NCBI RefSeq assembly: GCF_011601265.1
Contig: NZ_JAAOLX010000001.1
Span: 620,001-684,000 of the forward strand
DNA length: 64,000 nt
Direction: 5' to 3'
DNA from: Iodobacter violaceini
GTDB taxonomy: Bacteria; Pseudomonadota; Gammaproteobacteria; Burkholderiales; Chitinibacteraceae
The position numbers and the translations under genes are program-made. Shown in pieces: positions 44,923 through 53,772 of this stretch. Each line of letters starts with the position of its first letter. The stretch's first letter is position 1. A model generated the notes under the pieces. The model had not been told where the DNA came from, did no database searches, and saw nothing but the letters and a program-made list of their open reading frames with translations.

Positions 44923-46437
44923 TTATTTAAACCACCATGTGAGCAATAAACCAGCCAAAAGCGCGGCAATCACGCCCAGCAACCAGTTGCGTTTTTTCTG
45001 CTCCCACATCAGGCCGCTATACCCCGCCACCAATAACTCGGTATGGTTCTGATCGAGCAGCTCACCCAATTTACGCGGCAGCACCGGCAACAAAGCCGCC
45101 CACTGCGGCGCTTCTTTTTTTAGATTACGCAACATGCCGCGCCAGCCAATTTGCTCGTGCATCCAGCGCTCTAAAAACGGCATGGCGGTTTGCCAGAGGT
45201 CTAAATCCGGATCAAGCTGGCGGCCTAAACCTTCAATATTCAAAAGTGTCTTTTGCAGTAACACCAGCTGCGGCTGGATTTCCACATTAAAGCGGCGCGA
45301 GGTTTCAAACAGGCGCAGCAGCACCTGGCCAAAAGAAATCTGCGAGAGCGGCTTATTAAAAATAGGCTCGCAAACGGTGCGCACTGCCGCTTCTAATTCC
45401 TCTACCCGCGTCTCTTTTGGCACCCAGCCCGATTCAATATGCGCGGTGGCCACGCGGTGGTAATCACGGTTAAAAAACGCCAGAAAGTTAATCGCCAGGT
45501 ATTGCTTATCGCTATCAGACAGCGTACCGACAATTCCAAAATCTAAAGCGATATAACGATTATCTGCCGCCACCAGGATATTGCCGGGGTGCATATCGGC
45601 ATGGAAAAACCCATCTCTGAATACCTGGGTAAAAAAGATTTCCACCCCAAAGCGGGAGAGTTTTTTTAAATCCATCCCCGCTGCCAGCAGCTCATCGATG
45701 CGCCCGACCGGAATGCCATCCATCCACTCCATCACAAACACTTCACGCGCACAAAAGTCGTAGAAGACTTCGGGTACCAGGAGCTGGCCGGAGTTTAAAA
45801 AATTGCGCCGCAACTGGCTGGCGTTGGCCGCCTCGCGCATTAAATCCAGCTCGTCATGCAAATAGCGGTCGAACTCCGCCACCACTTCCCTGGGGCGCAG
45901 ACGCTTGCCGTCGGCCGAAAGCTTTTCAAGCAATACCGCCATGATGCGCATCAGCGCTAAATCAGATTCAATCACCGGCAGGATATCCGGGCGTAAAACT
46001 TTGACCGCCACCTGCTGCCCATTATGTAAACGCGCCTTATGCACCTGAGCCACCGATGCACTGGCCACCGGCGATTGCTCAAACTCGGCAAACAACTCTT
46101 TCAGTTTGCGGCCCAGGCTTGCTTCAATCACCGCAACTGCGGTCTCTGCGGCAAAGGGCGGCACATTGTCCTGCAGTTTCGCCAGCTCATCGGCGATATC
46201 CAGCGGCATCAAATCCCGCCGGGTTGACAAAACCTGGCCAAACTTTACAAAGATCGGCCCTAATTCTTGCAAAGCCAGCCGCAAACGCTCGGCCCGTGGC
46301 GCGCTTAAATCCCGGCCAGACAGCAGCGACTGAATCAGCTTCCCCAAACCACGCACGCGCGCATGGCCGAGTAAAAACTCGTCCAGACCATAACCAAAAA
46401 CCACACGGACAATTTTAATTAAACGAGAAAGACGCAT
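44923..46437 (-). CDS. ubiB: Ubiquinone biosynthesis kinase-like protein UbiB
   Basis: A 504-residue member of the ABC1/ADCK/UbiB atypical kinase family. The K-x-G-Q signature is in [14 protein letters not shown], the nucleotide lysine in [10 protein letters not shown], the catalytic loop reads [11 protein letters not shown], and a C-terminal membrane anchor follows ([17 protein letters not shown]). UbiB is an ATPase needed for coenzyme Q synthesis, probably extracting lipid intermediates. It belongs with ubiE and ubiJ, but a 330-bp repeat separates it from ubiJ. Confidence 0.95.
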   Translation of the reverse strand: MRLSRLIKIVRVVFGYGLDEFLLGHARVRGLGKLIQSLLSGRDLSAPRAERLRLALQELGPIFVKFGQVLSTRRDLMPLDIADELAKLQDNVPPFAAETAVAVIEASLGRKLKELFAEFEQSPVASASVAQVHKARLHNGQQVAVKVLRPDILPVIESDLALMRIMAVLLEKLSADGKRLRPREVVAEFDRYLHDELDLMREAANASQLRRNFLNSGQLLVPEVFYDFCAREVFVMEWMDGIPVGRIDELLAAGMDLKKLSRFGVEIFFTQVFRDGFFHADMHPGNILVAADNRYIALDFGIVGTLSDSDKQYLAINFLAFFNRDYHRVATAHIESGWVPKETRVEELEAAVRTVCEPIFNKPLSQISFGQVLLRLFETSRRFNVEIQPQLVLLQKTLLNIEGLGRQLDPDLDLWQTAMPFLERWMHEQIGWRGMLRNLKKEAPQWAALLPVLPRKLGELLDQNHTELLVAGYSGLMWEQKKRNWLLGVIAALLAGLLLTWWFK

Positions 46438-46484
46438 TGGTTCAACTTAAGAGAGAGGTGATGCAGGTTGAGGGTTAGCATCGA

Positions 46485-46814
46485 GGGCGGGTGAAGCCCC
46501 ATAGGCGCTAACCAAATTTGGTTTTATCCCAGCAAACAACGAAAAAACGTAATAACCACGCTCTCAGCATGGGGCTTTTATCCTCCCCTTGAAGCACGCC
46601 GAAGCGAGGAACAAGCGGGCGGGGTTTCTTTGATGCCTGTTTGAGCGAAACGAGTTCCGCAGCCGCCGCTGTCCGCAGCGAGGGGTTTCGTGCTGGCCGG
46701 GGCGGCCTTCTTTGCTTACTTTCTTGGCCGTTCAAGAAAGTGAGTCCCCGCGGGGATCCCGCACCTAAATCAACGTGCCGAAGGCACTAAAAAGATCTTT
46801 TTGACTTTGCTTAG
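46485..46814 (+). repeat. Dispersed repeat, copy A (330 bp)
   Basis: This stretch aligns along its whole length with 59583-59919 in the same orientation. Shared blocks include GAACAAGCGG, GTCCGCAGCGA, TTGGCCGTTCAAGAAAG and the end AACGTGCCGAAGGCACTAAAAAG, whose GTGCC/GGCAC arms form a hairpin followed by T's. Short leftward frames in both copies share a weakly similar peptide but look like by-products. It sits between ubiJ and ubiB. Confidence 0.8.
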
Positions 46815-46836
46815 CACACAGGGGATGTACACCACC

Positions 46837-47388
46837 CTACATTAACTTTGAAACTCGCTTTTCCAGCCTCGCCAGCGCATCGCGTAACTCATCGACTTCA
46901 TTACAAAACTGATTTACATCGCGCTTATGCGCTAAAAGCGGGGTTTCATCGCGCCAGTATTCGGCTAAGTTAACGACTAATCTCGAGCCCATTGCGCCAG
47001 GAATACCGCCCACTTTGCCAGCAATACTCACCAGCCTTTGCGTGGCCACATCCCCAATCAGTTTGGATAATTCCTCTGCCGCATCCCAGCGCAGGCCACT
47101 CAGCACATGGCCGATGCGGCTGCCCAGCTCGCCATCGCCACTGAGGCGTACATGGCGGGCGGCGGCTGTTTTATCCTGCATGCGGCGGGTAAAAAAGCTC
47201 AGCGGCAAATCCAGCGTGGCTTCTGCTTCGGCCATGCTTTTTGCAAGGCGGCCATCCTGCATCAGCACCAGCGTTTCGCTGACCATGGGCAAAGAAATTT
47301 TAATCGTACGGCCAGCGAATTGCGCAAGCTCCGCCTTCGCTGCCGCATCCTCTGCCAAAAGGCGATTAAGTACGGCGGCCAGCAACAT
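46837..47388 (-). CDS. ubiJ: Ubiquinone biosynthesis accessory factor UbiJ
   Basis: A 183-residue protein with an SCP2 lipid-binding fold (about 10-110, FAGRTIKISLPMVSETLVLM) and a C-terminal helix/coiled-coil (VDELRDALARLEKRVSKLM). UbiJ helps organise the soluble coenzyme Q synthesis complex. Its ATG shares a base with the ubiE TGA (TGATG), showing coupling. It is slightly shorter than E. coli UbiJ. Confidence 0.9.
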   Translation of the reverse strand: MLLAAVLNRLLAEDAAAKAELAQFAGRTIKISLPMVSETLVLMQDGRLAKSMAEAEATLDLPLSFFTRRMQDKTAAARHVRLSGDGELGSRIGHVLSGLRWDAAEELSKLIGDVATQRLVSIAGKVGGIPGAMGSRLVVNLAEYWRDETPLLAHKRDVNQFCNEVDELRDALARLEKRVSKLM

Positions 47389-48125
47389 CAGATTTTTATC
47401 CCTTTATGCAGGGCTACCACACCACCCGTCATATTATGGAAATCGACACGGCCAAAGCCCACATCTTTCATCATTTGCTTGAGGGTTTCCTGATCCGGAT
47501 GCATGCGGATGGATTCGGCCAGATACTGGTAAGAATCTGCATCGTTAGCGACCAGCTTGCCCATAAACGGCAGCAATTTAAACGAATAAATATCGTAAGC
47601 AGGTTTAAGCGGCGCCCATACTTTCGAGAATTCCAGCACCAGCAAACGCCCGCCCGGCTTGAGTACGCGATGCATTTCCGCCAGCGCAGCGTCTTTGTGC
47701 GTCATATTTCGCAGACCAAACGCCACCGAAACACAGTCAAAATAATTATCCGGGAACGGTAGTTTCTCAGCATCGCACTGCGCCACCGGTAAGGCATAGC
47801 CTTGGTCCAGCAGACGATCACGCCCCACGCCCAGCATGGAACTATTAATATCGGTGAGCCATACCTGGCCGGTTTTACCGACTTTTTTAGCAAAGGCTTT
47901 GGATAAATCACCCGTGCCACCGGCAATATCCAATACCTTGTCACCGGCTTTCACACCGCTGGTTTCAATCGTGAAGAATTTCCAGACGCGATGTAGACCA
48001 CCCGACATTAAGTCATTCATCACATCGTATTTTTTAGCCACCGAATGAAAAACCTCAGCGACTTTTTGCGCTTTTTCGGATTCGTTAACCGTTTTAAAAC
48101 CAAAATGGGTACTTGGATCGCTCAT
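47388..48125 (-). CDS. ubiE: UbiE C-methyltransferase
   Basis: A 245-residue SAM-dependent methyltransferase acting in ubiquinone and menaquinone synthesis. The SAM loop [11 protein letters not shown] near residue 65, [21 protein letters not shown], and the C-terminal [14 protein letters not shown] are characteristic. It leads the ubiE-ubiJ-ubiB group. Confidence 0.97.
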   Translation of the reverse strand: MSDPSTHFGFKTVNESEKAQKVAEVFHSVAKKYDVMNDLMSGGLHRVWKFFTIETSGVKAGDKVLDIAGGTGDLSKAFAKKVGKTGQVWLTDINSSMLGVGRDRLLDQGYALPVAQCDAEKLPFPDNYFDCVSVAFGLRNMTHKDAALAEMHRVLKPGGRLLVLEFSKVWAPLKPAYDIYSFKLLPFMGKLVANDADSYQYLAESIRMHPDQETLKQMMKDVGFGRVDFHNMTGGVVALHKGIKI

Positions 48126-48200
48126 TATTTTCTCTCATCAGATGGCGGTTACGCCCGCCATTGCGCGTTAATCGCTTTAATTTCGTGTGTTTGCACCAAG

Positions 48201-48575
48201 CTACAGAGTTCTTGAAGCCCCGGCATCGGCAAGCTTATCTAAATAAGCCTGCCAGTTTGCCGCCTGATGACGCCCCAGCTCATAAAGATGGTCCCATGAA
48301 TAAAGCCCTGAATCATGGCCGTCATCAAATACCAGTTTCACGGCGTAATTGCCCACCGGCACAATATCAATAATATTGACGTCCGCCTTCCCAACCTGCA
48401 ATGTTCCGGGGCCGGCACCGTGGCCACGCACTTCAGCAGAAGGGCTGTGTACCCGCAGATACTCACAGGACAGAATAAAACAGCTGCCCTCATCAAAATG
48501 AATCTCCAGCTGCTTTGAGGCCTGATGAAGTTTTATCTCTGCTGGCAAAGGTGTTGTTTTTGATAGTCCGGACAT
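48201..48575 (-). CDS. DUF971 family protein
   Basis: A 124-residue protein with the DUF971 (gamma-butyrobetaine-hydroxylase N-terminal-like) domain: CEYLRVHSPSAEVRGHG, followed by VPVGNYAVKLVFDDGHDSGL and Y-S-W-D-H-L-Y-E-L. In hydroxylases this domain binds zinc; stand-alone bacterial copies are often linked to Fe-S or quinone metabolism, but the function is not known. Start at 48575 (MSGLSKTT) is chosen over a longer, weakly supported frame. It lies 75 bases upstream of ubiE. Confidence 0.85.
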   Translation of the reverse strand: MSGLSKTTPLPAEIKLHQASKQLEIHFDEGSCFILSCEYLRVHSPSAEVRGHGAGPGTLQVGKADVNIIDIVPVGNYAVKLVFDDGHDSGLYSWDHLYELGRHQAANWQAYLDKLADAGASRTL

Positions 48576-48716
48576 GGGCAGAAAAGCTCTTTGACGTAAC
48601 CCCCGCATAATACCCCGCTTCAGTCCTTTGCTAACAGCGGCTTGCACGCCAATCCGCGCAGGCAGAGTGTAAAAAATACGACACAGCTCAGAAAAATAAG
48701 ACCACTTTTGGCAGAC

Positions 48717-48738
48717 TTGTCATATTAAATACATATTC
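48717..48738 (+). promoter_or_regulatory. Weak candidate Pho box upstream of phoB
   Basis: TTGTCATATTA followed after 11 bases by AATACATATTC. The first half matches the CTGTCATA core at seven of eight positions, the second only over CAT. PhoB often regulates its own gene, but this match is too loose to be sure. Confidence 0.3.
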
Positions 48739-48790
48739 AGGCCTTAATCTTGCAACAAATGTGGAACTTTATTCCGCGAGGTCAATCGCT

Positions 48791-49483
48791 ATGCCCGCTA
48801 ATATTTTACTTGTTGAAGACGAACCCGCCATTCAGGAGCTGATTGCTTTCAATCTGTCTCAGGCTGGCCATCATGTGATGCGTGCCGACTCTGCAGAAAG
48901 CGCGCAAAACATTGTAAGAAACGCCCTGCCCGATTTAATCCTGCTCGACTGGATGCTCCCTGGCATGACCGGCATCGATTTTGCCAGGAAACTGCGCTCT
49001 GAAGAGCGTACCCGGCAAATTCCTTTAATCATGCTCACCGCCCGCTCGGACGAACAAGATAAAGTCATCGGCCTTGAAACAGGCGCTGATGATTACATTA
49101 CCAAGCCTTTCAGCCCGCGCGAATTGCAAGCACGCATTAAGGCTGTACTACGCCGCCGCGCACCGCAAATTACAGATGACACCGTTGAAGTTCAGGGCCT
49201 GCGCCTTGATCCTGCTACACACCGTGTCACCGGCAACAGCGAAACCATCGATCTTGGCCCTACCGAATTTCGCTTGCTGCACTTTTTTATGACTCATCCG
49301 GAACGTGTGCATTCACGCGCCCAATTGCTTGATCATGTCTGGGGAGATCATGTCTTTGTGGAAGAGCGTACCGTAGATGTGCATATCCGGCGCCTGCGCT
49401 CTGCCCTGGAATCAACTAACTTTGACCGTTTAATTCAAACCGTACGCGGTACAGGCTACAGACTGTCTGCTCACAATAATTAA
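48791..49483 (+). CDS. phoB: Phosphate regulon response regulator PhoB
   Basis: A 230-residue OmpR-type regulator. Receiver domain with acidic pair VEDEP, phosphorylated Asp in [13 protein letters not shown] and Lys in [11 protein letters not shown]-terminal winged helix with [19 protein letters not shown] and the VRGTGYRL end. PhoB activates phosphate-starvation genes. The ATG at 48791 is preceded by GAGGT; a longer frame from 48761 has no conservation. phoR follows after 153 bases. Confidence 0.96.
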   Translation: MPANILLVEDEPAIQELIAFNLSQAGHHVMRADSAESAQNIVRNALPDLILLDWMLPGMTGIDFARKLRSEERTRQIPLIMLTARSDEQDKVIGLETGADDYITKPFSPRELQARIKAVLRRRAPQITDDTVEVQGLRLDPATHRVTGNSETIDLGPTEFRLLHFFMTHPERVHSRAQLLDHVWGDHVFVEERTVDVHIRRLRSALESTNFDRLIQTVRGTGYRLSAHNN

Positions 49484-49636
49484 GCATTCATATAACGACA
49501 AGCCCTTGGTTTAGCGATAAAATCCTTACATAAAGCTTTAAAAGAAATACAAAATTCTTTATGGATAAATGCTGGACGCCTTGTAAGCCTTAGTATTTTT
49601 AAAAAGGCGAGTGTTTTACTCTGGATATAAAACCGA

Positions 49637-50926
49637 ATGCTTTGGCTACGATCTCTGATTCATTACCTGACAATGGCGGTTTTTTCTGCCTCCATTGGTG
49701 CTATTTTTGGTCTGACTTATGGCATGGCAACCGCGATAGGTCTTTTATCTTGTTCAGTTCTGTATCACCTGGTGAATCTTGGCCGCTTACACCGCTGGGT
49801 AGAAGACTCCCGTGTGGATAATGTACCAAGTGGCATCTTGCTCTGGCAGGAAGTGTTCGACCGGGTTTACAACCAGGTCAGGCTGCAAAGCAAAATTAAG
49901 GAACGCCTCACCAATACGCTGGATCGCTTTACCAATGCCAGCGAGGCCCTGCCCGATGGCGTGGTGATTCTGGATGAGCACGACAGAATCGAATGGTGTA
50001 ACCGCTCTGCCGCCCAGCATATGGCGATTAACCGTGTGAGCGATGTCTGGCAAGTAATCAGCAATATTGTCCGTCATCCATCACTGCGCGAATATCTGCG
50101 CAGCCAGGACTTTGCCCATCCTCTGATTTTACATACTCACCGTCCGCAAGAGCAGGTTCTATCCGTGCAGCTCGTTCCTTTTGATTCCAGCCGTAAACTT
50201 CTTTTATCGCGCGATATTACTCAGCTGGATCGCGTCCAAACCGTACACCGCGATTTTGTCGCCAATGTTTCGCACGAGCTGCGTACCCCGCTGACAGTAG
50301 TGGGCGGTTTTATCGAAACCATGATCGATATGCCCGATACAGATCCGGAAACACGCGGCCAGCATTTGCAGCTGATGTACGATCAAACCCAGCGTATGCA
50401 GCGCCTGGTTGACGATTTACTGACCCTTTCCCGTCTGGAAAGTGGCCAGCAAATGCGCGAAGAAGAAGTCGACGTGCCGCAACTGATGCGCCTTTTAGCT
50501 GCCGAAGCCGAGGGCCTGTCGCAAGGCCGCCATATCGTGACCATAGGCCAGCTCGATTCAATCCGATTAATTGGCAATCACGACGAGCTGCATTCTGCTT
50601 TTGGTAATTTAGTTTCCAATGCCATCCGCTACACGCCTAATGGCGGCGAGATTACCCTGTCATGGAATCTTAGCTTTGAGCACGGCTTATTCAGCGTAAA
50701 AGACTCGGGCATTGGCATCTCGCCTGAACACTTACCCCGCCTGACCGAGCGCTTTTACCGGGTTGACCGAGGCCGCTCACGCTCCACCGGCGGCACAGGG
50801 CTGGGATTAGCCATCGTGAAACACATCATCCAGCGCCACCAGGCCCAATTACTGGTTCAATCCAAATCAGGTGAAGGCAGCGTATTCTCAGTGAAATTCC
50901 CGCCACAGCGATTGATTAATAACTAA
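49637..50926 (+). CDS. phoR: Phosphate regulon sensor kinase PhoR
   Basis: A 429-residue membrane kinase: two short helices (about 8-50), PAS domain (about 95-185, GVVILDEHDRIEWCNRSAAQ), H box F-V-A-N-V-S-H-E-L-R-T-P-L, N box GNLVSNAIRYTPNGG, G boxes DSGIGISPEHL and GGTGLGLAIVKHI. It phosphorylates PhoB, under control of the Pst/PhoU system. The gap from phoB is unusually long but no promoter is obvious. Confidence 0.95.
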   Translation: MLWLRSLIHYLTMAVFSASIGAIFGLTYGMATAIGLLSCSVLYHLVNLGRLHRWVEDSRVDNVPSGILLWQEVFDRVYNQVRLQSKIKERLTNTLDRFTNASEALPDGVVILDEHDRIEWCNRSAAQHMAINRVSDVWQVISNIVRHPSLREYLRSQDFAHPLILHTHRPQEQVLSVQLVPFDSSRKLLLSRDITQLDRVQTVHRDFVANVSHELRTPLTVVGGFIETMIDMPDTDPETRGQHLQLMYDQTQRMQRLVDDLLTLSRLESGQQMREEEVDVPQLMRLLAAEAEGLSQGRHIVTIGQLDSIRLIGNHDELHSAFGNLVSNAIRYTPNGGEITLSWNLSFEHGLFSVKDSGIGISPEHLPRLTERFYRVDRGRSRSTGGTGLGLAIVKHIIQRHQAQLLVQSKSGEGSVFSVKFPPQRLINN

Positions 50927-50978
50927 TCCCCAATAGGCATCTGCACAACGCCATGGCGTCAATCCGGCGCTGTAGAAC

Positions 50979-51089
50979 TTCCCCCTTTATCAAATGGAGA
51001 TTGAGGGGGATTTTCCTTTGGTTTTTTGCTTATTTAAGCCCAACATCAACTACAAAATCCCCCTGGCCCCCCCTTTTTCAAAGGGAGAA
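50979..51089. repeat. Inverted-repeat element of the CCCCCT/AGGGGG type
   Basis: A 36-base arm at 50979-51014 and a similar inverted arm at 51054-51089 (AAAATCCCCCT...AAAGGGAGAA) flank a 39-base centre. Such AAATCCCCC-type palindromes occur in spacers of many proteobacteria. It lies in the 382-base phoR-tal spacer, which otherwise holds no gene. Confidence 0.6.
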
Positions 51090-51308
51090 ACAAGTACGAC
51101 TGATTTGTGTAGATACTTATCCCAAAAAACCGCCAGCCTGTTCTTTGTCTTTATTTATTAACGCCTGCCCTGTCAATACCTATTCCCACAAAAAAATAGT
51201 AAAAAATAGTCAAAATTATTGCGTGATCACAAATGCGCAAGCCACAGGGATAGGGGATAATTTACGCCGAGCATCAACCTTTCCCATCTCTTATTTGAGG
51301 CGTCACCC

Positions 51309-52388
51309 ATGAGCAAAATCGCTGCTATTAAGCCCCTAGGTCAAAGCATCTGGCTGGATAATTTATCGCGTGGTCTGATTCAATCTGGTGAACTTGCCAA
51401 AATTCTGAAAGAAGACGGCATCATGGGGGTGACATCTAACCCGGCCATTTTCTTTAAATCAATCAGCTCTGATCCGCTTTACACCGGCGACCTGGCAGAA
51501 TTAAAAAAACAAGATTTAACTGCTGAGCAACGCTACGAAGCGCTGGTGATTCCTGATCTGCAGGCTGCTTGCGATGTAACCCGCTCGATTTACGATGAAA
51601 CCAAGGGTAAAGACGGCTATGTATCGCTGGAAGTATCCCCAACACTGTCACACGATGCAGTTGGCACCATTGCCAACGCAAAACGTCTGTGGGCTGCCAT
51701 TAACCGCCCTAATCTGATGATTAAAGTGCCTGCCACATCCGCAGGCGTGATCGCCATTGAAGAGCTGATTGCCTCTGGCCTGAATATCAACGTCACCCTG
51801 ATGTTTAACCTGAAACACGTTGACGAAGTGCTCACCGCCTATATCCGCGGCCTGGAAGCACGCGTTGCCGCTGGCCAGCCGGTTGATCACGTTCACGCAG
51901 TTGCATCGGTATTCTTATCCCGCGTTGACAGCCTGATTGATCCGCAGCTGGAAGAAATCGGCACACCAGAAGCACTGGCACTGCGCGGAACCGTGGCAAA
52001 ATCCTTTGTAAAAGTTTCTTATGAACATTACAAAAAGCTCTTCCACGGCACACGTTTTGCAGCACTGAAAGCACTGGGTGCAAACCCGCAACGCATGCTT
52101 TGGGCCTCTACCGGCACCAAAAACAAAGCCTATAGCGATGTAATGTATGTGGCCGATCTGATCGGGCCGGAAACAGTCAACACCGTACCCGATGCCACGC
52201 TCGATCTATTCCGCGACCACGGCGTAGCCGCACTGACTCTTGAAACAGGTACAGAGCAAGCCGTTGCTAACCTGGCCGCGCTGCGTAAACTAGGTATCAA
52301 CTACAACCTGCAAGGTGAGCAGCTGCAAACCGAAGGCCTGAAGCAATTTGACGACGCATTCGTAAAACTGCTGGAACTGACTGCTTAA
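51309..52388 (+). CDS. tal: Transaldolase
   Basis: A 359-residue TIM-barrel enzyme of the longer Tal class. It swaps a three-carbon unit between sedoheptulose-7-phosphate and glyceraldehyde-3-phosphate in the pentose phosphate pathway. Visible signatures: GIMGVTSNPAIFFKSI near residue 36, the Schiff-base lysine in N-L-M-I-K-V-P-A-T near residue 139, INVTLMFNLKHV, and RMLWASTGTKNKAYSD. Monocistronic with a strong terminator. Confidence 0.95.
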   Translation: MSKIAAIKPLGQSIWLDNLSRGLIQSGELAKILKEDGIMGVTSNPAIFFKSISSDPLYTGDLAELKKQDLTAEQRYEALVIPDLQAACDVTRSIYDETKGKDGYVSLEVSPTLSHDAVGTIANAKRLWAAINRPNLMIKVPATSAGVIAIEELIASGLNINVTLMFNLKHVDEVLTAYIRGLEARVAAGQPVDHVHAVASVFLSRVDSLIDPQLEEIGTPEALALRGTVAKSFVKVSYEHYKKLFHGTRFAALKALGANPQRMLWASTGTKNKAYSDVMYVADLIGPETVNTVPDATLDLFRDHGVAALTLETGTEQAVANLAALRKLGINYNLQGEQLQTEGLKQFDDAFVKLLELTA

Positions 52389-52409
52389 ATCTGCATGATT
52401 TGAAATACC

Positions 52410-52436
52410 AAGAGCGCACAGGGTGCGCTCTTTTTT
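52410..52436 (+). terminator. Rho-independent terminator after tal
   Basis: AGAGCGCAC-AGG-GTGCGCTCT followed by TTTTTT. Confidence 0.93.
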
Positions 52437-52543
52437 TATTCTGATAACAACAATAAGCAGGCTACAAAGTCTTATCGTATTCAGAAAATAAATATAATGG
52501 CATACCAAACTTAATAACAACCAGATAAAAGCTCAGAAAAACC

Positions 52544-53044
52544 ATGTTCATAGCGCATATTCCTTCGGGCTACATCTACGCTGTATCTATTTTAAAAAAA
52601 ATTAAAAACACAACAATTCCAGCACACCTTATTTTTTTATCTGCCGTATCAGGGGCAATTCTTCCAGATCTGGATCTTATATACTTTTATTTAATTGACC
52701 ATCGCCAGACGCACCATCATAAATATATAACTCACTGGCCTTTGCTATGGATTTCTTTGGCTGTTATTTCATATGCACTCTATGCCTGTTCTTCGCAAAA
52801 AAAGCTGGGATTCCTCTCTTTTATTGCTTGCACATCCTGCATCCTGCACATGATTTTAGATACGGTCGTTGGGGATATCTGGTGGTTTTTTCCATTTATA
52901 GATCAACCCTTTGCTCTGTTTACCGTAACAGCCCTCTATAAGCCATGGTGGCTTAATTTCATACTACATTGGTCATTCGCTTTAGAGCTCGTCATTTGTA
53001 GCTTAGCAATCTGTATTTACATTAAGCGTACAAAGAACAATTGA
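52544..53044 (+). CDS. DUF457-like membrane-bound metal-dependent hydrolase
   Basis: A 166-residue inner-membrane protein with four or five helices. It matches PF04307: the early His in M-F-I-A-H-I-P-S-G-Y, the acidic G-A-I-L-P-D-L-D-L pair, the H-H-K-Y-I-T-H-W-P histidines, and L-H-M-I-L-D-T. These would bind metal near the membrane. E. coli YdjM of this family is SOS-induced; no LexA box was seen here. It is AT-rich compared with its neighbours and may be acquired. Confidence 0.78.
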   Translation: MFIAHIPSGYIYAVSILKKIKNTTIPAHLIFLSAVSGAILPDLDLIYFYLIDHRQTHHHKYITHWPLLWISLAVISYALYACSSQKKLGFLSFIACTSCILHMILDTVVGDIWWFFPFIDQPFALFTVTALYKPWWLNFILHWSFALELVICSLAICIYIKRTKNN

Positions 53045-53116
53045 TTGCTTCCTGGCTGTTATCAGCCCAATATTTTCCAAACAGAGAAAATTTGGACTGA
53101 TAGCGCTCCTTCCAGC

Positions 53117-53449
53117 CTACACACTCTTCGCTTTACGAATCAGCAAATAAAGCAAATACACCATTAATACCGGTACAGCTAATGAAATCAGCGCAGGTAA
53201 CAGGCAGGCTAATACGGCGAACAGGCCAATGGCCAGAATAAGCACAGCAACACCAGAAAACACTAAAACTAAAATCGCCGCCACAATCAGTAATACAGGA
53301 ATAGCAATCAGCGCATCAGCACCACTGCTTGTCCATTCCCAATTATCCCCATCACCGCTAAAACTTAAATTCATGCCGTGATTAAAAAAATCTGCCCCAA
53401 CGTAAATTGCCAGCAACAGCAACAATAATGCAATCAGTATATTTTTCAT
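53117..53449 (-). CDS. Small membrane protein of unknown function
   Basis: A 110-residue protein starting MKNILIALLLLLLAIYVGAD. It has an N-terminal signal-like helix, a short polar loop (FFNHGMNLSFSGDGDNWEWT) and two closely packed hydrophobic helices, then a basic tail (YLLIRKAKSV). No family is recognised. A longer frame to 53593 adds unconserved, basic residues. It is divergent from the A2M gene. Confidence 0.6.
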   Translation of the reverse strand: MKNILIALLLLLLAIYVGADFFNHGMNLSFSGDGDNWEWTSSGADALIAIPVLLIVAAILVLVFSGVAVLILAIGLFAVLACLLPALISLAVPVLMVYLLYLLIRKAKSV

Positions 53450-53772
53450 CGCAAAACCCAATGTCCTCGGTTGGAATAACTTCAGTATGCGATCACGGCG
53501 AACAGATGAAAACGGCAGAAAGACAGATTGCCGTTTCGCTGGATCAGACTGCAAATTTCGCGTACTGAAATGCAGCCAGTGGCGAATTTGCACACTCTTA
53601 GCCTGAAAAACGGCTTTCCCAAGCAGGGTATAAGAATAGCTCTTACAATTTCAAGAGCTGGCAAATCAAGCACAGGCTGAATTTTACAGGCAGGGTTAAA
53701 CCCGCTGTTTTTATAGTATTTATGCCAGAGTCTGGCGGGTCTCACCCGCACTACCAATAGCCGAGCCCCATA

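Noticed and set aside
46508-46735. Minus-strand frame of 75 codons within repeat copy A
   Set aside because: It lacks a ribosome site, has unnatural composition, and only parallels the repeat; the similar frame in copy B is shifted and altered. Treated as non-coding.
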